Shown: piece after piece, positions 1 to 11,970 of the stretch | Position numbering within the stretch: the stretch's first letter is position 1 | Layout: each line of letters begins with the position of its first letter | Assembly: GCA_016800925.1 (NCBI GenBank) | Contig: JABCPU010000128.1 | Coordinates: forward strand, 62,001-126,000 | Length of the DNA stretch: 64,000 nt | Direction of reading: 5' to 3' | Origin: Suillus spraguei | Lineage: Eukaryota > Basidiomycota > Agaricomycetes > Boletales > Suillaceae | The notes under the pieces: generated by a model | Told to the model about the DNA's origin: nothing | Seen by the model: only the letters and a program-made list of their open reading frames with translations | Databases searched by the model: none | Translations under genes and position numbers: made by a program

Positions 1-235
1 ATTCCCTTGCTTTCGTTCAGCAGGTACTCGATTTTGCATTGTCTTGCTCCGACTTCTTTCCTCATTTGTTCTCTCTGGTTCACGTATGCTGGGCAGACTA
101 GGATGAAGTGGTGTACCGTTTCGTCATGGTTTTCGCATGCTGGGCAACGCGCCGTTGGGGATTTCGCTATTCGTTTGAGGTGTTTGTTGAGCGCTATATG
201 TCCCGTGCGGAACTTATGGCGATGGGACTAATGGG
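1..235 (-). mobile_element. 3' fragment of a LINE (Tad-like) retrotransposon, RNase H/zinc-finger tail
   Basis: Read on the minus strand, this stretch encodes the C-terminal tail typical of Tad-type LINE reverse transcriptases of basidiomycetes: FRTGHIALNKHLKRI, then a Cys/His cluster CPAC..(H)..HHFILVCPAY. The frame is open to the window edge, so the element continues beyond base 1. Upstream the frame closes at once with a TAG near 220-230, and the sequence changes into RdRP coding sequence. This fits a 5'-truncated LINE insertion, which is the usual product of target-primed reverse transcription. It reads in the same direction as the RdRP it interrupts. The family call rests on motif recognition only; the exact junction is uncertain by about 20 bp. 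Confidence 0.75.
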
Positions 236-2253
236 TCTGCCTGAATCTATATTTTACAGTCCATCTTGCAGCCATATGAATGACTGACTGTGACTTACAT
301 AGTCGATTATGAAGCTCACAACATCGGTGATGTTACAATCCCTCGGTATCGATCTAATGGTCGCTGCCGTATATTCTCCGGGTTTGAAGAGTTTCGTCGG
401 TAGAAGTCTCGGCTGCGGATCCTCAGACATGAAGGCGCATATAAAAAGTTCGGACTTACATCAAGAACTAGGTTGAAGGTATCGCCATCGAGATCGCCAC
501 CATCTAGACATGATGCAAGAGCCCGTTCACCCCTGTCGAGGATACAATTCAGTATGGCTTTGTTCCAAACCGCTAAACAGGACTTACTGGCAAGAAAACA
601 CGACAATATTTGTTAGGTGATCCAACTCTGGCCGGTGTACGGCCGTCACAACCTGCAGGTCTCGTGCGTGAATCTGTGGGCTGCGCGTTATAGCAACCTT
701 GCCCGTGATGTGCTGAATGTGAAGATCTGAAGAGGCTCGGACTAGAAACGAGAGAGTGAGAACTCAGTCTTAGTTGGAAAGACTACACTATGACAGGTTC
801 ATACCTAGAAACGAGAGAGTGAGAACTATACATCGTTAGTACTAAGTATGATGTTCAAGTCGTAGTAAGTAGCTCACCTCAGTCTTAGTTGGAAAGACTG
901 AGGGAAAAGAATTCTATGGACGCTGAATATTAGAGGATCGTTTGAACTGAGAACGAAAATATGAACGTGGATGAAACGTGTATGATAAGTATGTAATGAT
1001 AGATAAGAGGAACATATCTTGATACTGAACAAATCCCGTCCTTTCATCAAACACGGTTGCATATATTTCTCCCTCCCTCAGGCAGTCCCATTCATCGGAA
1101 ACACCAAGCAAAGTATACGAACCTGGTACTGCTATGTGCGCACGGTACTTTAGCTCACGTAGGATGTGCGTCTCGGCGCAGCACAGGGTGCTTTCTATGA
1201 GTTTGCTCTTCCACAGAGACGGACTATTATCCGTGTTTCCGATTTCCAGTTGCAAAATGGACGATATGTTTGAGAAGAGAGACGGTAAATGGAAAGATGC
1301 CCCCATTCCGTGTTGCTGCATGATTTTTGAGGCATCGGTGCACGATGATCGGACTGATTGGGCTTTGTGGATGTCATCGTCCTGCAATTCAATGATTCTT
1401 TGGGGTGTCCACACCCAAAAACTCCATAAGGGAGATGAGTGGACGATTGAGGAACATCGGTTTTGGTGACGCTGACGTCGATTGGACGTCAAAAGTTATA
1501 TTTTCCCGTGCATCAAACTTGACCTGCGACGGACGAAGGCAGACGAGCTTGCCTTCGACGGTGGGATCTTGAACGACCATGCCTTTGGCACCGCCGAGTC
1601 GAAATTGGAAGGCCGATGAAATGTATCGCAGCTTTGCAAATTGCTTTTTTCCCCGCTGCAAAGACTTCCATATGTCCTCGGCAAGCTCAACCGATATAGA
1701 GTTGCACCCGTCTGTCATAAGCCTGCCAGAAGGCGAGTATCTGTCAGGACAATGAAAATCTACTTCTTCGGGAAGAAGTGTGATCGATGAATCAGTGCCA
1801 GAGAAGGCTTGGACCACCTCGCAGCCAAACGAGCTGGTTGTCTGTGAAGTTTGGAGAAATCACCCTAATGGCATTGCATTCAGTTGGCAAGATCGAAGAG
1901 GACCAGTGGCGACTCACCAGGTTGTCCAGGATCAATTGCGCATTCAGTAGTTTACCATTCTCAGCCCTGAATGGTGTCACAAACCACACCGAATGTTCTT
2001 TCAGACCACTCATCGAATATCCCAAGAACTGGAACTGGCGCCCAGCCACACAACAGCCATTAAGGGGAGTAGAGCGATACCGCTTCTCCAAAACATTTAG
2101 AATAGAACAATCGGCCTCCCGACGAAGCTTTGATTGATTCTCGTCCTGGAAACTGACACGCAGGAAGCACTCAGGATGTCCATAGCGGCGTAAGACGCTA
2201 TTGGACTGGTCTGGGAAAGGTCCCTCTAGGACATTCCGTGTTGGTGTTAGCAC
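236..2253 (-). pseudogene. RNA-dependent RNA polymerase (RdRP, QDE-1 type), catalytic half, interrupted
   Basis: This is the catalytic part of a cellular RNA-silencing RdRP, the enzyme that makes double-stranded RNA as a Dicer substrate. Reading down from 2253, the motifs run in family order: LTPTR..EGPFPDQSN, GRQFQFLGYS.SGLKEHSVWF, QAFSGTDSS, FQFRLGGAKGMV, LRPSQVKFDA, LNRPLISLMEFLGV, HGMGASFHLPSLF, LKYRAHIAVPGS, EGEIYATV, ITRSPQIHARDLQVVTAV. Next comes the catalytic loop GGDLDGDTF (DLDGD at 481-495), then LLPTKLFKPGEY and VVSFIIDY. Plausible introns lie between IR and VVQAF (46 nt), before GERALASC (about 55 nt) and after LVLD (about 47 nt). Damage: an apparent 1-nt frameshift near 1400, an unexplained noncoding stretch with repeats at 742-899, and loss of everything after about IQADPL where the LINE begins. 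The 5' half lies at 4441-5775. Very probably non-functional as it stands. Confidence 0.85.
742..899. repeat. Paired short direct repeats in an RdRP noncoding stretch
   Basis: Two different short sequences each occur twice. A 23-mer beginning CTAGAAACGAGAGAGTG is at 742-764 and 805-827. A 22-mer beginning CTCAGTCTTAGTTGG is at 763-784 and 878-899. The second is itself a small inverted repeat (AGTCTT...AAGACT). They lie between the RdRP exons ending near EGEIYATVFDERTG and beginning near HITGKVAITRS, where the family protein has no gap. The stretch is therefore an intron or a local insertion. Confidence 0.8.
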
Positions 2254-2625
2254 AATGAATCATAGAACAAGCACAAAAAAGCTATCTCTGCTCTCAGTTT
2301 GAGACATATTTCAATTATAAAACCTAGGTCCTCTGGGGATATACTTAAGTCAACTTTCCTAGGTTTCACTTTGGCGATCAAAAGGGTGAGATGCACTTTT
2401 GTCACAAAATGTCACAATTCTGATCACATGATCAAGCTATGTAATCTTAGTACTAGACGCAAACTCGCACAGAATTCCCTTCTACAAGGGAGCCGCGCTC
2501 ACTTGTATTCCTATAATCTAATTATACAGAAACCAAACTACTAAGGAATAAGACCTCCATAGCTTATCTGAGAATTCTGCTTTGCACCTGAAAAAGGATG
2601 CTTCATATACTTCGGCAATTCTATA

Positions 2626-4089
2626 TTAGTAGGTAGTGTCATCAGTGAATGGGGTTTTAGCAAAACCGACGAGGGACCTGCGGGAATCGAGCACGGTGTA
2701 GAAGCGCTCGAGGAATATGTAGCCATTAATAAAGTCAAGCCCTGAGCCAAAGCGTCTGTTAAGGCTTTTAACTACGAGATATAAAACACCGTCAACACCA
2801 TTAACCAAGTGGTTGAGAGAACGAGGCCAGACTTGCGCGTTAGGACTGAGACTGAAAGTTTCCTGTGCAAAATGGTGAACAAGGGGTGTGAGGGCTGACA
2901 GAATTGACGTACGCCGCCAATATGGAAGTCCAAGGGCTGTAGGGCACCGTACTGTTCAGGGGTAACAGTGAGGAGACCAGTCGCCGGATCTAATTCAGCG
3001 CCGGTTGCAGCCTTGTAGTTATCATACGCATCTATCGCACGCTGATTAGAATATTATTACTCGCTAACTTTAAATACACACCGGAAACAATCAAAAGAAA
3101 GGTGCAGCCAGAATCGACGATACCAGCGGTGGAGTGTAAGATCTCTGTGGTCCCGTAGGTGATCATCTGATCGATACCCCAATACCTCGATGAGACGGGG
3201 GTGGCTGTGATACGACTAAAACATAACAATTACTACCAGTCTGGATCGATCCAGGAGCTAAGGTAGCTTACGTGTATGCAATCCTGCCGATGTAAAAGAT
3301 AGGGTCGGGTTCACCAAAGCTGAGTACTCCATAGTCGTGTTCGTTTGTATCCCTAGGGGTGGGCTGGAAAAACATACCAACAAGGGGCTGAGAAATGAAG
3401 CCTTGTTTCCACAGGCAGTCAGTGACAGTCGGGATCGGTTCTTCCGGAGAATCTCGCAGCCTGGGAAGTGTCAAGCCCGTAGGCCCGATGCCAAGGATAC
3501 CATCACCATAGAAGCCCTCCGATTCAGAAGCGACACCGATTGGCATCTCGGTGATGGTGAACTCTTTAGAGAGAGTGAAGGTATCAGTCCATAGAATTCC
3601 TATAGATGATCGTAGGTATTTTCAACTTATGATATTGTTGTATGTCATACCCTCGAAGAAGCCAAAACCGTAAGTTTGCCCCACACGCTGTCCAGTGTTG
3701 AAGCTGTCCTCGGTTGGCTTGTACTTAGTGTTGGCGCCAACCCATGTGTTCGCGCTACCGCTGTCAACAAGCAAGTTGTCTTCAATAATACATTAGAAGC
3801 TGCATGTTTTCTCGGTGTTGAACTTACAGGTTGTGGGGGGATCGCCAATGTCAACTGATATCCTGTAGCTACATCCATCGTTTTTTAAAAAAATATCAGC
3901 ACGTCGGCCATGCATACTATGGTTCATGAAGGACGCCGCGCGAGCTTCATCCCACTGTACGAGGTTGGTACTATTGGAGAATTTTGACCTCCTGGTCATG
4001 GGGAGGGTGATGCGGGAATTGCGAACTGAAACGGGCGATCCCGTGATTGACAAAGCCAGAACTGTTAACAAGGATGTAGCGGAGAACAT
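2626..4089 (-). CDS. Secreted pepsin-like aspartic protease (family A1), copy 1
   Basis: An A1 endopeptidase, predicted to be secreted. The ATG at 4089 opens a hydrophobic signal segment (FSATSLLTVLALSITGSPV) and a propeptide-like region. Two active-site motifs are visible. After an intron whose donor follows PPTT, the first is LLVDSGSANTWVGA (near 3755-3768). The second is TAGIVDSGCTFLL (near 3110). The C-terminal FINGYIFLERFYTVLD and GFAKTPFTDDTTY, with stop at 2626, is the normal family end. Several short introns are needed. A close paralogue lies at 37,698-39,171, and the two promoters share a TATA-containing block. Both catalytic Asp motifs are intact, so this copy could be active. It lies inside the RdRP gene in the same orientation. 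Confidence 0.85.
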
Positions 4090-4120
4090 GGCCTGCTGGA
4101 AAGCAGTATCATACTCGGTG

Positions 4121-4140
4121 GTCCATTATATATGTGATAG
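4121..4140 (-). promoter_or_regulatory. TATA box of aspartic protease copy 1
   Basis: CATATATAATGG on the minus strand, about 35-45 bp upstream of the ATG at 4089. The same block, with the flanking GTATCATACTC-type sequence, precedes copy 2 at the same distance, which supports a shared functional promoter. Confidence 0.6.
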
Positions 4141-4440
4141 TGAACGCGATGAAAATGTTTGGGAACCTTAGCCACGTCAGTCTCCCTCGAAAAAGTGATG
4201 GGTATTTGCAATCCGAGTGCGAAAAATCGACTTCCCGATGAAACGTGGCAAGACTGTGACATCATGGTCTACCGTATTGTGGACAGAACTAATAACTTCT
4301 GCCAGTAGAATTGGCAGGACCAACGTGGCAGATGGCAGAAAAGTTGCCAGAGGCGCACGGCACGTGATTTCGCTGACACATCGCCAAAACCCGGCGCGTC
4401 CTGCTACTTACTCTTAGCGTCCCAATGCGAGGATACACTA

Positions 4441-5775
4441 CACCAGCTCCTGCGTTTGAGGATCAGATAAGGTGATAGGATAGGTATACCCCACTTTGCG
4501 GTGGCGGAGCTAGAAGGGGACGCGGCTTTTGATGCTCTCTGATAAAATCTAGCGTAACGAGGCGGAGAAGAGAAGGTAAATTTTCTTGACTTGATTTCCG
4601 CTGTGCCTGGCGTTTGCGACATCCTTTACGACTGGCACTGTGTCCTTCAAGCTCAGAGGCAAAAGATCGAAATATTTCTGGCGCATTGTCGCCATGTTCA
4701 GCTCGCAACGCGAGGATGTCCTCCTTCAACGAAAGTATTTCTATCCCAATCAAAACTGAATCGAGATTGGCCTTATCCACTTCGAACCCGAGCTGGTATG
4801 GTAACTGAGAGTAGAACCCATGAAGCTTCTCAGTAGGAATACCGCTCGAGACATGGTCATGGATTCGAACATGGTGTTGTGTGGAGTAACGCGGATGAAG
4901 ACGATTGCGACATCCATAAATGAACATATCTGTGTCTGACTGGCTGCTGAAGGCCAGCATCAGATTATGGCAACCAGGTGGTATGCAATTATGTCCCAAG
5001 CCCACCACACGGCTAGGGATGCTGTCCTCAATTCCATCGGACTCTCTGTGCAAGGAGTACACAGAGGGTGCATCAGCACGAATGAACAGGACAGTTGTGT
5101 TTTCATCCCGGCTACACACAAGTGTTGCGATATTCTGAAGCGAATAAGTCGCGGTGATGGTTGTGTACCCATGAGCTCCCAATCGATATCATCGCCGAAG
5201 GGGTCATCATAGGTGTTGAGCTGAGGCATGAACGTGAAGCGTAGCTGCCGACGCTCCTGATCATAAATGACACTAGCTGTGCCACGAGGAGAGAGGCGTG
5301 AAGAAAAGGATCCGTCCCGCAGGAAGCGGCCGAACGAGTAGCGAAGAAGCTGAAAAGACTGGTCTTTCCTGAGAAGCCTTTCCTGCTCCCCTCGCAACTG
5401 TATTGGGTCGCGCCATGGAGTGTTATTCAACCTCTCAATACGGGATTTATGGATGGCTCGCGTGCTCCTGCTGATGAGGACTGGTCGACCTTTGACGACA
5501 ATCCCTGCGTCACCATGAGCATGCAAGGAAGTAACCCCAGCATTCTCTGTTGGCAGAGCAAGGGTACCTTGCTGTCCGTTGAGGTGTGACTCATCCGATA
5601 GGTGGATTTCAAAATTCAGGAGAGGACTGGTTTGAAAAGGAGACTTGTGAAGTATCTTGGCGAACGCGATAGTCAAGTCATCTGTGGTAACTGCCAGAGC
5701 GATGTTGCACAAGGAAATCTACATCTATCGAATTCAATGTCAGGTGTACATCTGAATCATGAAAGGGTCACTTAC
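4441..5775 (-). pseudogene. RNA-dependent RNA polymerase, N-terminal half
   Basis: This is the 5' part of the RdRP whose catalytic half lies at 236-2253. Recognisable family stretches are ALAVTTDDLTIAFAKILH, FGRFLRDGSFSS, YDQERRQLRFTF, NIATLVCSRDENTTVLFI, HNLMLAFSSQSDTDMF and LPYQLGFEVDKANLDSVLIG. The last usable codons, read through a possible short intron (GTATAC..CGCAG), give GELV-(Y), which would join directly to VLTPTRN at 2253. An intron with donor GTAAGT at 5770-5775 and acceptor near 5724 is likely, but the first exon was not identified. One change of reading frame near 5130-5160 has no good splice explanation and may be a lesion. The assignment rests on motif order and on the perfect fit of the two ends. 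Confidence 0.75.
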
Positions 5776-7808
5776 TTTGTATGACTATCGATGGGCACAG
5801 CGAGAAAGACGATTGCAATCTTAAATAAGAGCTAGGTTTTTTATTAACGCCCTAAAGAAGCCAAATCAGAAGATAACCACCAATGCGGGTCTAATATCAT
5901 GGCACGGGGTCATGATACTGCGCACCTTTCCCTTTCCTAACAATTACTCGGTATCAGGCCCCGTGTCAAGCCATCGGATTGAAATAGAAAGAAAATCAGA
6001 CCATTTCTTCTCCGCAGCGGTGCTATCCGTCTGCTAGATATATCATAGCCTATAGAACCACGATAGTGAGCCTGGTCCCATGATCCAGGAATATGGTAAT
6101 CAGGAGTTTCTCCCCGCTTTATCGTCACTAGTGAAGTCCCTTCTGACTTGAGCATCCCACCCTTGAGCGGCGACGATCAGTTCCATTTTCGGTCTCGTCT
6201 TGCTATCATGATATGACTCATCTTGCGCGCGCGATCGAGGTCTTGTGATACCGACAGAAGCTAAGGAAGTGCAAGATTTGGATACAACCAAGTATTTTGA
6301 GTGCTGCCGAACAATATTTGGATCTGAAAGGAGAGCATGAGTCAACCTAGTTCTTATCTTTCCTTAGATATGGGCCACCGCATAAAGGCAACCCCTTCCG
6401 ACAACATTAGCGTCCAAACAATACATGAGCCGTATCTAGATCCAGAAGGTGGACATACTTGGTCCTCTTACCATATTCCTTGATTATTTGGGGCAACATA
6501 CGTGTCTCCTAGTCCTTGATCGCTATGTTTGGTAGTTGATCCTTCCGGAGCACAGTACCTTGCAGGGCCGTGGCCATGGGTCTCACTTCGGACATGCTTG
6601 GTCGCCGGAAATTCTGAAACATAATATAATCATAGTCTTCCACAATCCTCTGCCATCTTAGGTGAACCTACCGTTCGTTCTGTTTCATCCAGGACCGTGG
6701 TGAGCTGTAAGATAATTCATCTTACTTGGCCGTTTCAGCAGTCTCCCACACCGGTAGATCAACCGTTTGAAGAACGTGGCTTCAGAATATTATACTAGGG
6801 GCATCAAGCACAAGCATTCCAAGACTTTTAATGCTGGCTGAACGGCCCGTTGAGTTGGTGAAGCGCCAGTGTGTATTTTCTCCGGCATGTCTTGGATAGA
6901 TTAATGAAAGGTTAGTGAGGACAAATAAAGCGGCCACCTGAATACTCGTTATCCTGTGGACTACGATTGGCTCGCCGACGGTAGCATGCTCTAGTTTCGG
7001 GTAGCTGTGTCCTTCCTCAACAAACAGACCATTTGCCGAAGATAGCGGCACTGAGAGGGCATAAAATAGAATCCGAGAGATAGTAAGGATCTCATTAAGA
7101 TGGTTCGTAGCATTATCAGTAATGCGAGCTACTACTACTGTCGTAGAGAATCAGGTGCGAATCATCGAGAATAACTGAATACTTACAGTGCGATGGTTAA
7201 CTTCGTTGACTGTATCTGCTGCAGAAACAGAAGTCAAAGCTTGGCCAATGTGTATTCACAGTTGTCCATTGCACAAGTAGACACCACAAAGGAGAGATCA
7301 TTTCCGCGAATCAAACTCAAGACTTGAACTGGGGACTTGCTCGAACCTGGTAAACTGATACGAAGATCAAACAATCTCATCACGGGTTAGGAAGACGACA
7401 CCGTCCGAAGAATGAAAGGTGTGTAGACCATGTCTTTAGCGGTATCCCGATACTCCTGCCGAACTCGCTGGGCAACATTCCAACAGTCACTTGGCGACTT
7501 TGCGACGACCATTCAGGGCACTACTATGATGGAACTTCGGGGACGGAGCACGAGTCATTTAAAGACTACTGGAGGCTTTGAGCGGTAGGCGGAATCCGAT
7601 AGTCTAAGCCACTGTTCATATGAATAAAGAAAAAAGTGTAGCCTGGCAGGAGTGCTTCAAGTTGTATAGACTATGCGTGTGAATTTTCCCGTCACGTTGA
7701 CAAAGTTATATTTCGTGCAAAGTCGTTACACACTTCTGCCAAAGCGTCTCTCTATATTGTGGTCCGTGCATACCTATTTCGCAGGACTCCACGACTTGCT
7801 GGCACTAT
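5776..7808. other. Gene-poor stretch, possible degraded minus-strand coding remnants
   Basis: No gene could be supported. Minus-strand open stretches at 5,937-6,345 and 6,782-7,051 have protein-like composition, but they are broken by stops and lack a recognised motif. The rest shows no repeat or RNA gene that I could identify. The RdRP first exon and the promoter of the WD40 gene may lie here. Confidence 0.4.
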
Positions 7809-10800
7809 ATGGTTGACTCCACCAGCGATTCTGTAGGCCCCGTTTCTTCTCCTACCGTCTCCTCAGTCCTCGGCATAAAGGGGTCCCTTCGTTTTCGCCG
7901 GCATGGTGCAAGTCAGAAGGCACACGTCGTCCTACGACGCGTAGAACTTCCAGAAGAGTCCGGAAATGATATTGGTAAAAAGCCTGTAGCATATTTTAGC
8001 CTTTTCGCGCAGAAAAGAATCGAGGTCAAGCCCGGCAAGGAGATTTTACTAGCTGTAGCTTCCGAGGATGGATCTTTCACAGACCAGGCCGTCATTTTTG
8101 AAGGAGATCTTTTTGGTTCAGATACACAAACAGAGGCAGAACAGGAAACACAAGATGATGTCGAACATGTTGAAGTTCCATTCGTCCCTCCAAAAATGAG
8201 GAGAACCTGGAACAAGGCATATGAACAGGTGAGCGTAATACCAGGTGAGTGATACGTGCTTGACCGCGGGGGGTTCTTTTAAATGTGCTATTTACTATTT
8301 AGATAGCGCCCACCGCCCGGCACCTCCACCTGAGCGTGTATCAGTGGGTATCCAGGCTCAGCCATCATGGGCAGTGAGTTCGGTCCAGGCAGTTCCAATC
8401 ACGTCTCCTGTTCAAATCGGACAACACACATCACTTCCCGAGGACAAAGAACATTTGAGCCTTGATACACGCCTGTCGGAAGTAGTGGGACTATATCCTG
8501 CTCCTCAAAAATTATCTTTATCTCCGACTCTTAATCCTACTGTGAGTGTGTTTTCACTTACTTACAAGCGTGATCCTGAGACACAGTAGATAATGGACGA
8601 AGATCATGAACGTAGCTTGTCACCAATGAGTTTGGGCTCTCCGTCTAGCACTCCTCCTCAATCTCCCATTGTCGAGCCCATGCCGAATATGTTTGGAGTT
8701 CAAAGCCCTGTAACAGAACCTCCAAGAAGCTCTCAAGACAGCGGTATGGACCTTTCAAGCGACTCACAAGATGAGAAACAGATTGAAGATGATCTTCGCC
8801 ACCCAGGGGATACTAGCAGTTTACCCGCAGAACCTAGCACACCCACTTCTGAGACTGCTGACATGGATCTTCAGTCCTCTCCTAGTTCTGCTTCTTCTTC
8901 CTCGTCTGATATACCTGGTCTTGTAACTGGTTCATCATGGCGCGCACCTGCGCCACCTCATCGACCCATGGAGCCTGGGCCAGAACAGGAACCAGGTTCA
9001 CCCCCGAAGACGGTTATTCCCTCTCTTCCCTCTGTACAACCCTATGTACAACCCTCTATTTCTGAGCGAATACTTGCTTCTCCCAAAAAGTCTCCACCTT
9101 CTGTGGTGCTTCCTGCTGTCAATAGACTCGCGACTCTGCCTCCAAGACTGACAATAAGTGTCCCAAAGAAACCGGCGATCGTCAATCCATTCGTTTCTGG
9201 TGGATTTATGACAGAGTTTGTTGGCTCGCCCGCATCGCTCACTGCTCAAAAATCGCTACCACCGAAATCTCGCACCGGCTCACCGAACATGTCGGAGGCA
9301 CAGGCAAGTATTGCAGTTCTGATGATGGACTATTTGACTTACATATGTCAATCACTCAGTCAACTCCTACGCCCATCTCAACGCCTGCGCCCCCACGTCC
9401 CAATCCTCCACTTCAAGCACCCACATTCGTTCCTGCTTCTTGCACTGTAACCACTTCCCTGTCCCCTTGCGCACCTTCATCTCGGTTCCCAACAAAGCCT
9501 CCCTCCCCACCTCCAGCAGTGCCTGCGAGACCATCTACCCAAGAGCAACGTCTTACTGTAGCCACCTTACCTCCAGCCCCTCCATCTGTGCCTCAGCCGC
9601 CACGAACTCAAGCATACCCCAGTTCTCTTCCCCCTCGTCCGTCAGAAACTGTAATCGCTTACTCCAATAAGGCGCCTTACAAGCCTGGTTATTCACCTTT
9701 AACGTCAGCCAGCGATGCGAGAATATCCTACAATGCTACCGGAACAATATCTAATCCTTTGAATATTCGTCCTTCACGATTTGCTCCACTCAAAGCTACT
9801 CCAATCCAGTCTCAACCAGTGCCAAAGAAACCATTGACAATTGGTAATGGTTGGCCGCACACACGACAGGCTAACGGACATGGCTCTACGTCTATATCCC
9901 CCGTGACATCCAAGGCTTTACCACCACCTGCAGGTGCTCATCGACTCCTCACGCCTGAGAGCACTCGCTCGTCAACAACACCCCCGGGTCTATCAAATTT
10001 TGTCGCATATACCTCCCCATCTCCTCCTGGTTTTTTGCATAGGACGCTAAGGGATAAGCCACCAACAGGCTCTCCATCCAGTTCCGGCGAACCCAACATT
10101 AAGCACGGCAAGAATTCGTCTCTGCTGGAACCTTCTTTTTAGCTCATGTCTTTTCAGAACACATGGACGTTTCATTGCCACCCACGCCTACGACAACTGT
10201 GCAGCAGAAAATCTCAATACAGTCGCCAAGACCTGTGTTACCTGTTTCAGCGACGTCTCCCAATATTCTCCGATTTTCCAGTCACAATAGTGCAACACCG
10301 CCGTCCGACAGCAAAGGCAAGAAACGGGCGATGTCTACAGCGTCTGATGCGGAAAGCACGCGTCCGCGGAAGCGCACACATCCCTGGCCCACACAAGAGA
10401 GTATGTATTCCACACGGATCAAGAGTGATAGCGATGCTGGCGTTAGAGAGATTGTTTTCAGTTCAGACGGTGAACGAATGGCTGTCGTATGTTCGTCTCT
10501 GTCATTCCTTTTCATTCTTCTACTTTGTGTCAATCTCTTGAATATAGGTCATGACCGAACTATCCGAATATGGAGTGTGTCAAATCGAGTCGAAACTGCC
10601 CGTCTTGCGCAAAATTCGCCGATATTATCTGTTGCTTGGATGGCAGATGACAATGGTATCATCACGCTAGGACAAGATGGTATGATTAGCAAATGGACGC
10701 GAAATGCAAGTGTTGATGCGTCTTGATTGCGAGGTCGACTCTAGCTGACCATTTGAGCCAGAACCAGAATCATTGGCAATGGGCGAAGCTTCTCGACGCG

Positions 10801-11708
10801 GGGAAGGAGGAATCTATCAGCTTCACCTACAACAGGGATCGCCTTGCCGTTGCATTTCCTCGTTTCGGTGTGAGGGTGTGGCTGTGGATCAAAGGTCTGT
10901 GTGCTTCTCGGATTTCAGAAAGCATTATTAGATCTGTCACAGGCACATGGCAACCACAGCGGTCCATTCTTCGACAGAATGTGACTTGTATCAAGTTCGT
11001 CGAAGATGGTGAGGCATTACTTGGAGGCACTAGTGACGGCGTATTGTAAGGGCATCTTAAAATATTGCACTAGTAACCTCGGATAACAGATTACAACAGA
11101 TGGTATTGTCAAGTGCCAAATGGGACCCTCCGAGCCTACGCATTTCTCAAAGCTAAAATGCATGGATCTATTTATAATTGCCTGATCTCACGACTGACAT
11201 GATCTATGCGGCAGACGACACTTGGACGTCAGTCCGAACGGAACTCAGGCACTTGTGTCTCAAGTGGGCGCTCGTGCTCATCTCGTAGGCATACAAGGGA
11301 TGGATCGTAAAGGCAAAATCGAGCAGGTATATGCGATAAATGGAGACTCGACAAGTGATGCAAAACAATCCACCCCTGCGGTGTTTGTCAATGGCGGTCG
11401 TTCTGTAGTGTTCCATAGCAGAGATTCTTCCTGTTTGGTCTGGAACAAAACGAAAGGCGAGGTCTTGAGTGGTCTAGATCATGGAGACGGTGAGTCGGTT
11501 GTGATTTTTGCTCAAGTTCTCGCTGATTTCATGGCTTCTGATGTAGATGAGCAGACCCAGGCCGTCGCAGTCAGTATACTTGGTCTCCTTTTGCGATCTG
11601 CGATATTAAACTGCGCCATAGGGCTTTGACCGTGCATCTCATTCATACATCGTCACGGGAACTGCACAAGGCCTTTTGTCGTGGTGGAACTCCCCTCCCG
11701 ATCAGTGA
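7809..11708 (+). CDS. Proline/serine-rich WD40-repeat protein
   Basis: A long multi-exon gene. Exon 1 (7809-8244) encodes a folded-looking N-terminus (SLRFRRHGASQKAHVVLRRV...). It is joined at CCAG|GTGAGT to 8303 onward. A very long low-complexity Pro/Ser/Thr-rich centre follows (about 8,300-10,400), with an NLS-like patch KGKKRAM..RPRKRTH. The C-terminal third is a beta-propeller: VREIVFSSDGERMAV, HDRTIRIWSVSNRVETARL, SPILSVAWMADDNGIITLGQDGMISKW, VTCIKFVEDGEALLGGTSDG, and a last blade YIVTGTAQGLLSWWNSPPDQ ending at 11708. Total length is roughly 1,000 residues. WD40 proteins act as interaction scaffolds. The basic patch suggests nuclear localisation, but no specific partner or pathway can be named. 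Exon edges in the middle are approximate. Confidence 0.75.
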
Positions 11709-11970
11709 CTTTAGGTAAGAACTTGCAGTACTACTTTTAGTGCACTTGCTCATCAGGAACATTGTCTCCGTGTCAAGCAACCTTCTTGATTGATTGGGTG
11801 AGACATGCTAAATCCCCTCTGGAAGGATTCGATGTACCAGTACTTTGCATGTACAATCTGCCTAAATTATGATATGAGCATTCTATAATTTCTGTATGGA
11901 CAGTATGCAACTATATATTCGTTGTGGTGATTTTAGGATGATTCATTCAGAACGGAGAAAATTAGCCAGT

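Larger units (their letters stand above)
2254..4438. other. About 2.2-kb segment separating the two RdRP halves
   Basis: The RdRP sequence stops near 4441 and resumes at 2253 in the same orientation. Everything between is unrelated and holds one complete aspartic protease gene with its own promoter. I found no splice pair that would remove the whole segment: the resuming sequence has no in-frame AG acceptor just upstream (in-frame TGA about 9 nt before 2253). I also found no clear target-site duplication. The segment is best read as an insertion or rearrangement, though a nested gene in a very large intron is not fully excluded. Confidence 0.7.

Noticed and set aside
7..231. Plus-strand 74-codon open frame at the left edge
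   Set aside because: It is the antisense of a clear LINE RNase H/zinc-finger tail on the minus strand.
2254..4438. Protease gene lying in a normal spliced RdRP intron
   Set aside because: No suitable AG acceptor in frame just before 2253 and an in-frame stop nearby; other introns here are about 50 nt. Kept open only as a remote alternative.
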